Shown in pieces: positions 9,351-17,858 of a stretch of 64,000 nt of DNA. Numbering within the stretch: the first letter of the stretch is position 1; the number at the start of each line of letters is the position of its first letter. The translations under genes and the position numbers were made by a program. The notes beneath the pieces were generated by a model, which searched no databases, was not told the DNA's origin, and was given only the letters and a program-made list of their open reading frames with translations. The stretch covers positions 124,001 through 188,000 of the forward strand of contig NZ_JAPPUX010000003.1 of assembly GCF_026712185.1 (NCBI RefSeq). The letters are read 5' to 3'. Origin of the DNA: Nocardioides pini. Lineage in GTDB: Bacteria > Actinomycetota > Actinomycetes > Propionibacteriales > Nocardioidaceae.

Positions 9351-11894
9351 ATGCTCCGCCTCGTCCTCAAGCAGACCCTGGCCCACCGCGGCAGGCTGCT
9401 GCTCACCTTCGCTGCCATCACCTTGGGCGTCACGTTCGTCGTCGGCACCTTGGTCCTCACCGACACCTCCCGCGAGGTGTTCGACGACCAGTTCTGTGAC
9501 GCCAGCACCGAGGTCGACATCGTCATCCGCGACGCTGTCGCCTTCGACGCCGCCATGGGCATCGAGGTCGAACGCGACCCCCTGAACTCGCGGCTCGCAG
9601 CCCACACCGCGACCCTGCCCGGCGTCAGCCGGGCCATCCCCGTCGTCAAGGGCACCGGACTTCTCATCGCCGACGGCGAGGCGATCGTCCCCGCCGGCCC
9701 CTCGATGCTCACCTCGTGGACCGGCGTCGACGGGTTCACCCTCCGCGACGGCCACGCACCCGAACAGCTTGACGAGGTCGTCATCGACGCCGCCACCGCG
9801 ACCGCCCACGACATCACCCTCGGCGACACGGTTCGGGTTCAGGCCGACTCCGAGGCCGACCTCCGCGTGGTCGGGCTCGTCGGCTTCGGTGACGCGGACG
9901 GGCTGCCCGACACCACCGTCGCCCTCACCAGCCTGGCCACCGCTCAGCGTCTCCTGCGCCTCGGCGACGGCATCTCCCAGATCTCCGTCATCGCAGCCGA
10001 CGGCACCGCCACCTCGGAGGTGGCCGACCGACTGCGCGCCGAACTCGGCACGGACGTCGATGTCGCCGCCAGCCAGGACACGGCCGCTGCCAGCGCGGCG
10101 GCCGCGAAGTCCCAGCTCGGCTTCATCACCGGTGCTTTGCTCGCCTTGGCCGGGGCGGCTCTGGTGATCGGTGCGTTCCTCATCGCCAACACGTTCTCCG
10201 TGCTGGTCACCCAGCGCACCCGCGAGCTCGCAGTCATGCGTGCGGCCGGAGCCACCGGCCGTCAGGTCATGACCTCCATCCTCGGCGAGGCCGCCGTCCT
10301 CGGCATCGCAGGCGCGGTCGCCGGAACCGGCGCGGGACTCGTCGCCGCGACCGGGCTCCGCGCCCTGCTGGACGCTGCCGGCGCCACCGTGCCGGACGGC
10401 CCGACGGTCCTGTCGGCCCGCACCCTGGTCGTCGCGCTGGCGGTCGGAGTGGTCGTCACGCTCATCGCCGCCTTCGGTGCCGCCCGCCGCGCAGCCCGCG
10501 TCTCGCCGGTGATGGCCATGCGCGAAGGCGCCCTTGGCACCGCCGGCGGCCGGGGCCGCATCCGCGCCGGCGTCGGCCTCACGCTCACAGCCGCGGGAGT
10601 CGCCGCGCTCAGCGTCGGCGGCGCCACCGAGTCGATGCCGGCGCTCGGAGCCGGCACGGCCGCCCTCGTGGCCGGACTGGTTGCCCTCGCCCCGGTGGTC
10701 GCGCCCGCCGTGGTGCACCTCATCGGCCGCGGACTGAGTGCCGTCACCGGCCGCAGCGTGCCTGCGGGGCTCGCCCGAGAAGCCGCCCGCCGGGCGCCGC
10801 GACGCACCGGAGCGACCGTGATGGCGTTGGCGCTCAGCCTCGCGCTGGTCGTGTTCGTCTCCGTCGTCGGAGCCTCGGTCCGCGCTGCCCTGCAGTCCGG
10901 GTTCGACGAGGCCATCACCGCCGAGCTCGTCGTCGAGAGCGCACGCGGTGAGATGCTCGGCGGCCTCGAGCCCGCGACCCGGGAGAAGATCGAGGAACTG
11001 GACGAGGTCGGCACGGTCTCGCCGCTTCGGTTCGGGCACTGGAAGGACTCCGGCGCCACTCGCGCGCTCACCGCGCTCGACCCCGCGACGATCGACGACG
11101 TCACCCATGTCGACATGGTCGAGGGCAGCCTGACCGACCTGTCCGACGGCCGCGATGGGGTGGTCATCACCGAACGCCAGGCGGTTGAGCGTGGCCGCGA
11201 TGTCGGCGACAGGCTCGCCATGACGTTCGCCCGCACCGGGACCGTGCAGGTGCCCGTCGTCGGGCTCATCGATGACGACGACGCCAAGGCGCTGAGCACC
11301 GACTACCTCGTGTCGCTTGCCAGCTACCGAGATTGGTTCACTGAGCGCGTCGACGCCACCCTGCTGGTGCGCCCCAGTTCGGGCACCACGCTCGACCAGG
11401 CCCAGACCGCGCTCGAGGACGCCCTCGAGGGCATGCCGACGGTCGAGGTCCGAGACCAAGCCAGCGCAGCCGAAGCCCGCACAGCATCGTTGGACGGCAT
11501 CCTCACCCTGATCACCGCCGTGCTCATGCTGACCGTCCTCATCGCCATGCTCGGCATCACCAACACGCTGGCGCTGTCCATCATCGAACGCACCCGAGAG
11601 CTCGGCCTGCTTCGCGCCGTCGGGATGACCCGCCGTCAGCTGCGCACCATGATCCGCACCGAGTCACTGCTCATCGCGGTCGCCGGGCTGCTCGTCGGAA
11701 CCACGGTCGGCGTCGCCACCAGTGCCCTGTTCGTGCGCGCCATCGCCCAAGGCGGTGACCTGCACCTGCAGATCCCCACGACCGGGCTCGCGCTCGTCGC
11801 CGCCGCGGCCCTCGTGGTCGGCATCGTCGGAGGACTGGCGCCCGCACGCCGCGCAGCCCGACTGGAGGTGCTCACCGCCATCCACGAGCAGTGA
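9351..11894 (+). CDS. FtsX-like ABC transporter permease
   Basis: This 847-residue permease has an N-terminal transmembrane helix (LLLTFAAITLGVTFVVGTLVL), a large extracytoplasmic MacB-type domain, three helices with an intervening VTQRTRELAVMRAAGATGRQV loop, then a second copy of the same plan (helix near residue 490, second outer domain, ending IIERTRELGLLRAVGMTRRQL). The duplicated FtsX architecture (8+ TM) is usual for Gram-positive macrolide/peptide export or bacitracin-type resistance systems. The partner is the ATPase 3 bp upstream. The substrate is not determinable. A strong terminator follows at 11912. Confidence 0.9.
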   Translation: MLRLVLKQTLAHRGRLLLTFAAITLGVTFVVGTLVLTDTSREVFDDQFCDASTEVDIVIRDAVAFDAAMGIEVERDPLNSRLAAHTATLPGVSRAIPVVKGTGLLIADGEAIVPAGPSMLTSWTGVDGFTLRDGHAPEQLDEVVIDAATATAHDITLGDTVRVQADSEADLRVVGLVGFGDADGLPDTTVALTSLATAQRLLRLGDGISQISVIAADGTATSEVADRLRAELGTDVDVAASQDTAAASAAAAKSQLGFITGALLALAGAALVIGAFLIANTFSVLVTQRTRELAVMRAAGATGRQVMTSILGEAAVLGIAGAVAGTGAGLVAATGLRALLDAAGATVPDGPTVLSARTLVVALAVGVVVTLIAAFGAARRAARVSPVMAMREGALGTAGGRGRIRAGVGLTLTAAGVAALSVGGATESMPALGAGTAALVAGLVALAPVVAPAVVHLIGRGLSAVTGRSVPAGLAREAARRAPRRTGATVMALALSLALVVFVSVVGASVRAALQSGFDEAITAELVVESARGEMLGGLEPATREKIEELDEVGTVSPLRFGHWKDSGATRALTALDPATIDDVTHVDMVEGSLTDLSDGRDGVVITERQAVERGRDVGDRLAMTFARTGTVQVPVVGLIDDDDAKALSTDYLVSLASYRDWFTERVDATLLVRPSSGTTLDQAQTALEDALEGMPTVEVRDQASAAEARTASLDGILTLITAVLMLTVLIAMLGITNTLALSIIERTRELGLLRAVGMTRRQLRTMIRTESLLIAVAGLLVGTTVGVATSALFVRAIAQGGDLHLQIPTTGLALVAAAALVVGIVGGLAPARRAARLEVLTAIHEQ

Positions 11895-11911
11895 CCACCG
11901 CCCCACAGCAG

Positions 11912-11959
11912 CCGGGTTCTGCGCCCTCCCCACACGCCCCCGCGGGGCGCAGAACCCGG
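11912..11959 (+). terminator. Rho-independent-type terminator after the ABC operon
   Basis: CCGGGTTCTGCGCCC (11912-11926) and its exact complement at 11945-11959 form a 15-bp perfect stem with an 18-nt loop. It lies 18 bp after the permease stop. A short T-rich GTTCTT follows. Confidence 0.75.
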
Positions 11960-11967
11960 CGTTCTTC

Positions 11968-12013
11968 CCGGCGCGACGACGCGCCCGTCAGACCCAGGCT
12001 CGACCCACACCCA
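11968..12013 (+). promoter_or_regulatory. Second long copy of the CCGGCGCGAC element
   Basis: This stretch matches 8359-8405 over about 45 bp: CCGGCGCGAC, then GCGCC, GACC, AGGCTC and ACCCAC blocks at the same spacing. It lies 59-69 bp before the GNAT start at 12037. It is best read as a shared promoter/operator element of this gene block; the binding protein is unknown, and the LAL regulator at 14268 is the obvious candidate. Confidence 0.5.
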
Positions 12014-12036
12014 CGGACACGAACGGGAGCACCACC

Positions 12037-12534
12037 ATGACCGACCAGCCCGACCTGTACGGCACCGTCACCATCCGCCGCGCCGGCGTCGAAGACGCCG
12101 ACGACGTACGCACCCTGCTCGTCGAGCTCGCCACCCACGAGAACTCAGCCGACGCCGTTCACGCCACCGTCCAGGACTGGCGCCGCATGCTCGCCAACCA
12201 GAGGGTCGTGGTACTTCTCGCCGTCGCCGGCGACCAGCCGCTCGGGTACCTCAGCGGCACCCGTCAGCTCAACCTCTGGCAAGGCCGTGACATCTTCGCC
12301 ATGGACGACCTCTATGTCCGCTCCCAGGTTCGCGACCGCGGCATCGGCGGACAGCTCATGGCCGCCCTGGCCGAGCTCGTGGCCCCCGACCAGTCCGTCA
12401 TCACGTGGGGCGTGAACCAGGACAACGACGCCGGCCAGCGCTTCTACCAGCGCCTGGGAGCCATGCTCCGCACCAAGGTCGTCGCCGCTTGGCGGCCCGA
12501 TGCCTACACCCGCTACCTGCAGGACCAGGCATGA
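12037..12534 (+). CDS. GNAT family N-acetyltransferase
   Basis: A 165-residue protein with a full GNAT fold: beta-strand VTIRRAGVEDADDVRTLL, then IFAMDDLYVRSQVRDRGIGGQLMAAL containing the acetyl-CoA pyrophosphate loop R-D-R-G-I-G, and VNQDNDAGQRFYQRLGA near the C-terminus. ATG 12037 follows GGGAG. Its TGA overlaps the next gene's ATG (ATGA), so the two are translationally coupled. The substrate is unknown; an antibiotic or small amine fits the resistance-like context. Confidence 0.85.
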   Translation: MTDQPDLYGTVTIRRAGVEDADDVRTLLVELATHENSADAVHATVQDWRRMLANQRVVVLLAVAGDQPLGYLSGTRQLNLWQGRDIFAMDDLYVRSQVRDRGIGGQLMAALAELVAPDQSVITWGVNQDNDAGQRFYQRLGAMLRTKVVAAWRPDAYTRYLQDQA

Positions 12535-13934
12535 CCACGACAACCACCACCGCCACAAACGCACCTCGGCTGTTCCTGCGTGAGCTCAACCACCGCGACA
12601 CCGACGCCGTCCAGGCACTGCTGGAGGCTGACCCGGGCTACGCAGGCCGCGTCACCGGCGCGCGGGTCAGTAGGCACGCGGCGGTCGCGCTGATAGACGG
12701 ACGTCCACCCAGCGTGCCGGCGGAGCGGAAGGTGGTGCTTGGGGCGTACGACGCCGACGGCACCTTGGTCGCGGTCGTCGACGTGCTCCGCGGGTGGCCG
12801 GACGAGCACACGGCACACATCGGGCTCCTTCAGACCCATGCCGCGCACCAACGGCGGGGTGTGGGTCGACGCACCCACGAGCTGCTGCTCGACTGGGTGT
12901 CCCGCTGGCCCGAGATCCGACGGATGCGGGCCATGATCGTCGCCACCAACGCCACGTTCGCCGATCCGTACTGGACCGCGCTGGGTTACGAACCGGACGA
13001 GGCGCCGAAGCCCTACCGGGCCGGCGACGAGGCGACCACCGTTGTGGCCTGGACACGCAACCTCACCGACAGTCCGAGCCCGGAACGGTTCGCAGACGTC
13101 GGTGACGTCACCTTGTGCTACCAGAGCATCGGCGACCCGGCGTCGCCCACGATGCTCCTCATCATGGGACTGGGCTTCCAGCTGATCCACTGGCCAGACG
13201 CGTTCTGCCGACAACTGGCAGACCACGGCTTCCACGTGGTGCGGTTCGACAACCGGGATGCGGGACGCTCGACCCACCTCTCCGAAGCCACGTACACGCT
13301 CGACGACATGGCCGACGACGCCGTGGGCCTTCTCGACCACCTTGGCGTGATGTCCGCGCACGTCGTCGGAGCCTCGCTCGGCGGCATGGTGGCGCAGCTG
13401 ATGGCGATCCGGCACCCGGGCCGGGTGGCCTCGCTGGCGTCGCTGATGTCGACGACCGGACACCGTGGGAAGGGCCGCACCTCGCCTGCGCTCTTCCGGC
13501 ACTTCCTCGCCAGCCGCCCGCGGACTGAAGAACAAGCCGTCGACCGACGGGTGCGGGTCTTTCGGGCCGTCGGGTCCACCGGGTTCGAGCAGGACCTCGA
13601 TGAGCTCCGGCGAGTGACAGTCGAGGCGTTCCGTCGCGACCCTGACCCGCGCGACGGACGCAGACGGCAGCACCGAGCCGTGCGTACCGCTTCCGACCGC
13701 ACTCTCGCGCTGGCGCGCTTGGCAGTGCCGACTGTGGTCATCCACGGCAGCGCCGATCGCATGTGCCATCCCTCCGGCGGTCGGGCCACCGCGGCCGCCA
13801 TCCCGGGTGCACGACTCGAGCTTGTTGACGGCATGGGGCACGATCTGCCGCCCGCCGCCTGGCCGCGTATCGTCGTCGCCCTCACCCGCAATGCCCGCAG
13901 GGCCGTTCCCAGCCCGCCCGCGGGGCCGCAATGA
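12531..13934 (+). CDS. GNAT acetyltransferase-alpha/beta hydrolase fusion protein
   Basis: A 467-residue two-domain protein. Residues 1-180 are GNAT-like (IGLLQTHAAHQRRGVGRRTHELLLDWV, with the Q-R-R-G-V-G loop). Residues about 190-467 are an alpha/beta hydrolase: oxyanion region LLIMGLGFQLIHWPDAFC, strand VVRFDNRDAGRS, nucleophile elbow GASLGG (Ser), acid in HGSADRM and histidine in GMGHDLP. All three catalytic residues are present. The start at 12531 overlaps the upstream stop and leaves no upstream extension. Joining acyl transfer with ester/amide hydrolysis in one chain is unusual; the substrate is unknown. Its stop overlaps the next ATG. Confidence 0.82.
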   Translation: MTTTTTTATNAPRLFLRELNHRDTDAVQALLEADPGYAGRVTGARVSRHAAVALIDGRPPSVPAERKVVLGAYDADGTLVAVVDVLRGWPDEHTAHIGLLQTHAAHQRRGVGRRTHELLLDWVSRWPEIRRMRAMIVATNATFADPYWTALGYEPDEAPKPYRAGDEATTVVAWTRNLTDSPSPERFADVGDVTLCYQSIGDPASPTMLLIMGLGFQLIHWPDAFCRQLADHGFHVVRFDNRDAGRSTHLSEATYTLDDMADDAVGLLDHLGVMSAHVVGASLGGMVAQLMAIRHPGRVASLASLMSTTGHRGKGRTSPALFRHFLASRPRTEEQAVDRRVRVFRAVGSTGFEQDLDELRRVTVEAFRRDPDPRDGRRRQHRAVRTASDRTLALARLAVPTVVIHGSADRMCHPSGGRATAAAIPGARLELVDGMGHDLPPAAWPRIVVALTRNARRAVPSPPAGPQ

Positions 13935-14164
13935 TGCACAACACCCCCCGAACTTTCGTCGGAACCGTGGTCTTCCGCCTCGCGGACCCGCCGTCCGCAG
14001 AGGTCGGCGAGCCAATCGAGCGACACGTGGGCGCCCTGCCGGGCGTCAGCTCCTGCGACTTCGACGAAGCCGCGGGGCTCCTCGTGGTCACCGCCGACGC
14101 ACCCGTCGAACGAGCCGACGTGCTGGCACTACTGGACCACCTCGGATGTCGAACGACCCGGTGA
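13931..14164 (+). CDS. Small HMA-like (ferredoxin-fold) protein without the metal-binding CxxC
   Basis: Seventy-seven residues, FVGTVVFRLADPPSAEVGEPIERHVGALPGVSSCDFDEAAGLLVVTADAPVERADVLALLDHLGC. The beta-alpha-beta-beta-alpha-beta rhythm with 'LPGV...FDEAAGLLVVTAD' matches heavy-metal-associated domains, but the CxxC of the first loop is replaced by DPPSAE; only isolated cysteines remain. A metal-independent adaptor or a degenerate copper chaperone are both possible. It overlaps the hydrolase stop by ATGATG, so it is coupled to that gene. Confidence 0.6.
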   Translation: MMHNTPRTFVGTVVFRLADPPSAEVGEPIERHVGALPGVSSCDFDEAAGLLVVTADAPVERADVLALLDHLGCRTTR

Positions 14165-14267
14165 TCAGAGCGCTCGTGGGCCCCCGCGCCGCTGTCGACA
14201 AACGCCCCGATTTCGGCCTCGATGTCGGCCCTGTTCGGGTGTCGGGTCGGCTGGGTATGGTGCCGCC

Positions 14268-17057
14268 GTGCTGAGGGGACGGGAGGCCGAGCAGGCAGCG
14301 CTGCGTGCCCTCGCACGTCACGCAGCGTCTGGGCAGGGAGCAGCACTGGTCCTGCGAGGCCAGCCGGGGGTCGGGAAGTCCGCCCTGCTCGACGACGTAG
14401 TCACGGCCACCCGCGACGCCGCCGACACAGGTGACGCAGGTGACCCGGCAGTGACCGTGCTGCGCACCCGGGGCGTCGAGTCCGAGGCCCCGCTGCCGTT
14501 CGCCGCCTTGCACCGCCTCCTGCGACCGGTGCTCGACCGACTTGACGACATCGCGGCACCTCAGGCCGAGGCACTTCGCGCTGCATTCGGCGAAGAAGCA
14601 GGTGGTGCCGGAGGTGCCGGTGACCGGCACCTGGTCTACCTGGCCACGCTGAACCTCCTCTCGGAAGTCGGCAGCGACCACCCTGTGCTTGGCATCGTCG
14701 ACGACGCCCACTGGCTCGACGACGCCTCCGCTGCAGCGCTGCTCTTCGTGGCCCGTCGGCTCGAGGGCGAACCTGTCGCCTTGATCTTCGCCATCCGCGA
14801 AGACGAGCGCGGAGCCTTCGACGCGCCAGACCTCACCACCCTCACCCTGGGCGGGGTCAACGCCGCCACCGCGGCCGAGCTCATCGCCGATCAAGCCGCG
14901 GACCTGGCCGCCAACCAGGCGGCGGCCCCGATCGCCGCCAGCGTGCTCGCCGAGCTCGTCGACGTCACCGACGGCAACCCGCTCGGGCTGCTCGAGCTCA
15001 GTGGCGCGCTCACCCCAGCCCAGCTCGCGGGAGAGCAACGGCTTCCAGCCCGCCTTCCGCTCACTGAACGGGTCGAGCGTGCGTTCCTCGACCGCTACCG
15101 CAAGCTCGACAGCTCCGCGCAGACCGTGCTTCTGGTCGCGGCCGCTGACGACTCCGGTGACCCCGCGACCGTCGCCCGTGCGGCGGCCGCTCTCGGCGCC
15201 CCCGAGCAGGCCTTCGACGGCGCAGAGGAGTCCGGCCTGCTTGGTGTCAGCGAGGAGGGCATCGTGCTACGCCACCCACTCGTCCGCTCCGCCATCTACG
15301 GCGCCGCCACCAGCTCGCGTCGCCGCCAAGCCCACCGGGCTCTCGCCGACGCCCTCTCCGGCACCGTCCACGAGGACCGCCGCGCCTGGCACTTGGCCGC
15401 ATCCGTCGACGGCCCTGATCCCGACGTCGTGACAGCGCTCGACGAGACCGCCGAGCGAGCGAGCCGCCGCGGGGGCCACGAGGCGGCCGCTGCCGCGTGG
15501 ACCCGGGCCGCCGAGCTCACCCTCGACTCCCACGCACGCGCCCAGCGCCTGCTCGCCGCCGCCGCCGCCAACCTCGCCGCCGGTCGCCACCTCGACACCG
15601 AGCTCCTCGCCCGAGCCGCGCTCGTGGACGCAGACGACCCACTCCTGCGCGCGGACCTGCTCCAGCTCCAAGGCCAGGTCGAGTGGAACACCCGCTCCCT
15701 CGACGACGGCTACCGCATCGTGTGCCAAGCAGCCACCACGGCCGCACCCCACGACCCCGCCCGCGCCCGCATCCTCGCCATGCTCGCCGCCGCCCTGGCG
15801 TCCTTCGGAGCCCGGTCCGCTGACGCCCCCGACCCCGCCACCATCGTCGAAGCGCCTGCCCCCGACGCGGCACCAGACCAGGTCGTGGCCGGCCATCTGC
15901 TCGACGGATTCACCGCCGTCATCCGCGATGACTGGGCGGCCGCGGCCACAGCTCTTCGACGGGCCTGGGACACCCCACTCCCGCCGAGCACACCACCGCT
16001 TCTCCACGCGAACCTCGCCATCGCCACCATGCACCTCGGTGACGACGAACGCGCCATCCGCTTACACGACCGCCAGCTCCAGCACGCCCGCGACGCCGGC
16101 GCCATCAACATGATCGAGCACGCCCTCACCCGCGGGGTCGTGTTCCGCATCGCCACCGGCGCATGGAGCGAAGCCGCATCAGCCGCCCAGGAGGCGCTGC
16201 TGATGGACCGCAACCTCGGCCTGCACGAGCTCGCTGCGTTCCCACTCGCAGAACTTGCCGTCATCGCAGCCCTGCGCGGCGACCCCTCCGCCCCGCAACA
16301 CCTCCACGACCTCGACGCCGAACTCGAACAGCGTCCAGCCCACGGCGCCACCCTGGGACTCGTGCGCGGCCTCCACCACTGGGCGGCCGCCCGCCAACTC
16401 GACGTCACCCCAGCCACCGCACTGCACCACCTGCAGCAGATCGACCTGCCCGTCGCACGCTGGCTCACCGCCCTGGACCGTATCGAGACCGCCGTTCGTG
16501 CGGACCGCCCGGACCTCGCCCGGACGTGGCTCGACGAGCTCACCTCGTTCGCTGAAGGAACCGACATGGCGTGGGCATGGGCGACGGTCCACCACGCCCG
16601 CGCCGTCGTCGGCGACGGTGATGCGGAGGAGAACTTCACGAAGGCCCTGGAGTGGCACGCCCAGTCGCCGCGCTTGCCCGCCCGAGCCAGGACCCAGCTC
16701 GCCCTCGGAGAGCACCTGCGCCGCCACCGCCGACGCACCGATGCCCGAGTGCCGCTACGAGAAGCCCTCGACACGTTCGAGAGCCTCGGCGCCGGGTTCT
16801 GGGCCGACCGGGCACGCCAGGAACTGCGGGCCTCCGGTGAGACCGCGCGCCGCGGCGCCAACCTCGTCGCCAGCGACCTCACCCCTCAGGAGTCACAGAT
16901 CGCCGCGCTCGTGCGCGGCGGACTCAGCAACAAGGACGTAGCCGCGCGGCTGTACATCAGCCCCCGCACCGTCGACTTCCACCTCCGCAACGTCTACACG
17001 AAGCTCGGCATCACGTCCCGCACCGAACTCGCAGCACTCGCCCACGACCCCACCTAG
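14268..17057 (+). CDS. LuxR-family transcriptional regulator, large ATP-binding (LAL) type
   Basis: A 929-residue regulator from GTG 14268 (VLRGREAEQAALRALARHA). The N-terminal AAA/NACHT-like ATPase has Walker A GQPGVGKSALL and Walker B LGIVDDAHWLDD. The long middle part is alanine-rich helical, TPR-like. The C-terminus (about 860-925) is a LuxR helix-turn-helix: LTPQESQIAALVRGGLSNKDVAARLYISPRTVDFHLRNVYTKLGI. Such proteins are usually activators sensing a ligand through the ATPase/TPR part. It ends the export gene block and is the likely controller of the recurring CCGGCGCGAC elements; that link is inference. Confidence 0.88.
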   Translation: MLRGREAEQAALRALARHAASGQGAALVLRGQPGVGKSALLDDVVTATRDAADTGDAGDPAVTVLRTRGVESEAPLPFAALHRLLRPVLDRLDDIAAPQAEALRAAFGEEAGGAGGAGDRHLVYLATLNLLSEVGSDHPVLGIVDDAHWLDDASAAALLFVARRLEGEPVALIFAIREDERGAFDAPDLTTLTLGGVNAATAAELIADQAADLAANQAAAPIAASVLAELVDVTDGNPLGLLELSGALTPAQLAGEQRLPARLPLTERVERAFLDRYRKLDSSAQTVLLVAAADDSGDPATVARAAAALGAPEQAFDGAEESGLLGVSEEGIVLRHPLVRSAIYGAATSSRRRQAHRALADALSGTVHEDRRAWHLAASVDGPDPDVVTALDETAERASRRGGHEAAAAAWTRAAELTLDSHARAQRLLAAAAANLAAGRHLDTELLARAALVDADDPLLRADLLQLQGQVEWNTRSLDDGYRIVCQAATTAAPHDPARARILAMLAAALASFGARSADAPDPATIVEAPAPDAAPDQVVAGHLLDGFTAVIRDDWAAAATALRRAWDTPLPPSTPPLLHANLAIATMHLGDDERAIRLHDRQLQHARDAGAINMIEHALTRGVVFRIATGAWSEAASAAQEALLMDRNLGLHELAAFPLAELAVIAALRGDPSAPQHLHDLDAELEQRPAHGATLGLVRGLHHWAAARQLDVTPATALHHLQQIDLPVARWLTALDRIETAVRADRPDLARTWLDELTSFAEGTDMAWAWATVHHARAVVGDGDAEENFTKALEWHAQSPRLPARARTQLALGEHLRRHRRRTDARVPLREALDTFESLGAGFWADRARQELRASGETARRGANLVASDLTPQESQIAALVRGGLSNKDVAARLYISPRTVDFHLRNVYTKLGITSRTELAALAHDPT

Positions 17058-17097
17058 CGTCAAGGTCCCCGCTTGCGGACCGGCCGCTCACCGGGTC

Positions 17098-17157
17098 CCG
17101 GCAATCTCCCCGGCAATCTCCCTGGCAGTCTCCCCGGCGATTTCCCCGGCGCGACCA
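17098..17157. repeat. Tandem 12-bp repeats (about 5 units) ending in the CCGGCGCGACC motif
   Basis: Units are CCGGCAATCTCC (17098 and 17110), CTGGCAGTCTCC (17122), CCGGCGATTTCC (17134) and CCGGCGCGACCA (17146). The array lies just after the LAL regulator and 53 bp before a micro-ORF. The last unit is the motif shared with three other upstream regions, as if the array grew from an operator half. Confidence 0.75.
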
Positions 17158-17209
17158 CCCCTTCATCCAGAACACGATGGTGGCTCCACGAACCGCCCAG
17201 GAGACCATC

Positions 17210-17347
17210 ATGACCACCAACCTGCTCAACCACGCAGCCGTCGACCACGAGATCCAGCGCCGCCTGCAGGCCGCCGCCGACGCCCGCCTCGCCCGACTAG
17301 CCCGAGGGCCCCGACGCTGGTCGACCCGACCACGAGGTACCCGGTGA
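17210..17347 (+). CDS. 45-residue basic micro-protein, unknown function
   Basis: ATG 17210 to TGA 17347 encodes MTTNLLNHAAVDHEIQRRLQ... ending WSTRPRGTR, an amphipathic helix followed by an arginine-rich tail. A GGAG lies seven bases upstream, and a copy of the block's shared motif lies about 55 bp upstream. The stop overlaps the GTG of the broken isochorismatase gene (GTGA). Short helical proteins of this kind often precede operons in actinobacteria, but no function is known. Confidence 0.5.
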   Translation: MTTNLLNHAAVDHEIQRRLQAAADARLARLARGPRRWSTRPRGTR

Positions 17348-17540
17348 ACTCCCAGACGACCATCACTCCTGCCATCGCGCGCCACCACCCGCTTCCACCG
17401 CCCTCCTCGTGGTCGACGCACAGCAAGGCTTCGATGACTCCACCCACTGGGCCCACGCAACGGCTCAACGCGGACGCCAACATCGCTGCCCTCATCGCCG
17501 CCTTCGCCGCGACGCACAGACCCGTCGTGTTCGTGCAGGC
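17344..17540 (+). pseudogene. Isochorismatase-family hydrolase, frameshifted N-terminal fragment
   Basis: Pieces of a cysteine hydrolase N-terminus occur in two alternating frames: MNSQTTITPAIAR, then (other frame) STALLVVDAQQGFDDSTHW, then (first frame again) NADANIAALIAAFAATHRPVVFV. VVDxQxGF is the family's substrate-binding aspartate motif, and the last block is the typical helix-strand before the active-site region. At least two frameshifts are needed, and the gene stops where the IS remnant begins, so the catalytic cysteine half is gone. Confidence 0.7.
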
Positions 17541-17804
17541 GCAGGGCGCGGTGGAACCGCTCGATCCTGCCGGTGGTGGTCGGTGAGCGGGGCCGGGTGT
17601 GTGCAGGTGCTCGATCCCGTTCTCCCGGCAGATCCGGTCGAACCGCACCTCCACCGGCGGGGTGTTGAGACGGCCGGTGGCTGCTCGGTGACCCTCAACT
17701 CCCTCATCTGGGGAGTGTCACCAATCAACCGGAGTAGCCGTCACCCATCACCCGAAGATGTGTGACGACTCAACCGAAGGCCGAACGTCACCCATCAGGC
17801 GAAG
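17540..17804 (-). mobile_element. IS481-family insertion sequence remnant
   Basis: The minus strand from about 17690 to 17540 reads TGRLNTPPVEVRFDRICREN, then GIEHLHT, then after a frameshift RSPTTTGRIERFHRALR. This is the C-terminal DDE core of IS481-type transposases, whose usual text is RSPTTTGKxERFH. The rest of the transposase is missing. From 17717 to 17804 there are four related 18-bp repeats (starting 17717, 17740, 17762 and 17787; GTCACC, ATCA, CGAAG), like multiple transposase-binding sites at an IS end. The remnant therefore keeps an end and a core fragment after internal deletion. Confidence 0.7.
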
Positions 17805-17820
17805 CAATACAGCGGTGCTG

Positions 17821-17858
17821 GTGCCCCAGGCAAGAGTCGAACTTGCGACCTTTCGCTT
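17821..17858 (-). other. attL: displaced 3' half of the host tRNA-Arg gene
   Basis: The minus strand reads AAGCGAAAGGTC, a T-arm GCAAG-TTCGACT-CTTGC and CTGGGGC, i.e. the variable loop to acceptor stem of a tRNA-Arg without its 5' half. GACCTTTCGCTT (17847-17858) is identical to 60352-60363 at the other prophage end and is the presumed crossover core. The T-stem differs from that of the intact tRNA by paired (compensatory) changes. Confidence 0.85.

Noticed and set aside
17226..17654. Intact gene over the IS remnant (142 codons, minus strand)
   Set aside because: Only the first part resembles a transposase and it shifts frame at the PRSPTTTG motif; the rest is out-of-frame sequence.
17821..17858. 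A second tRNA gene at the left prophage end
   Set aside because: Only the 3' half is present; sequence beyond the 12-bp core has no anticodon or D arm, so it is the displaced attL fragment.
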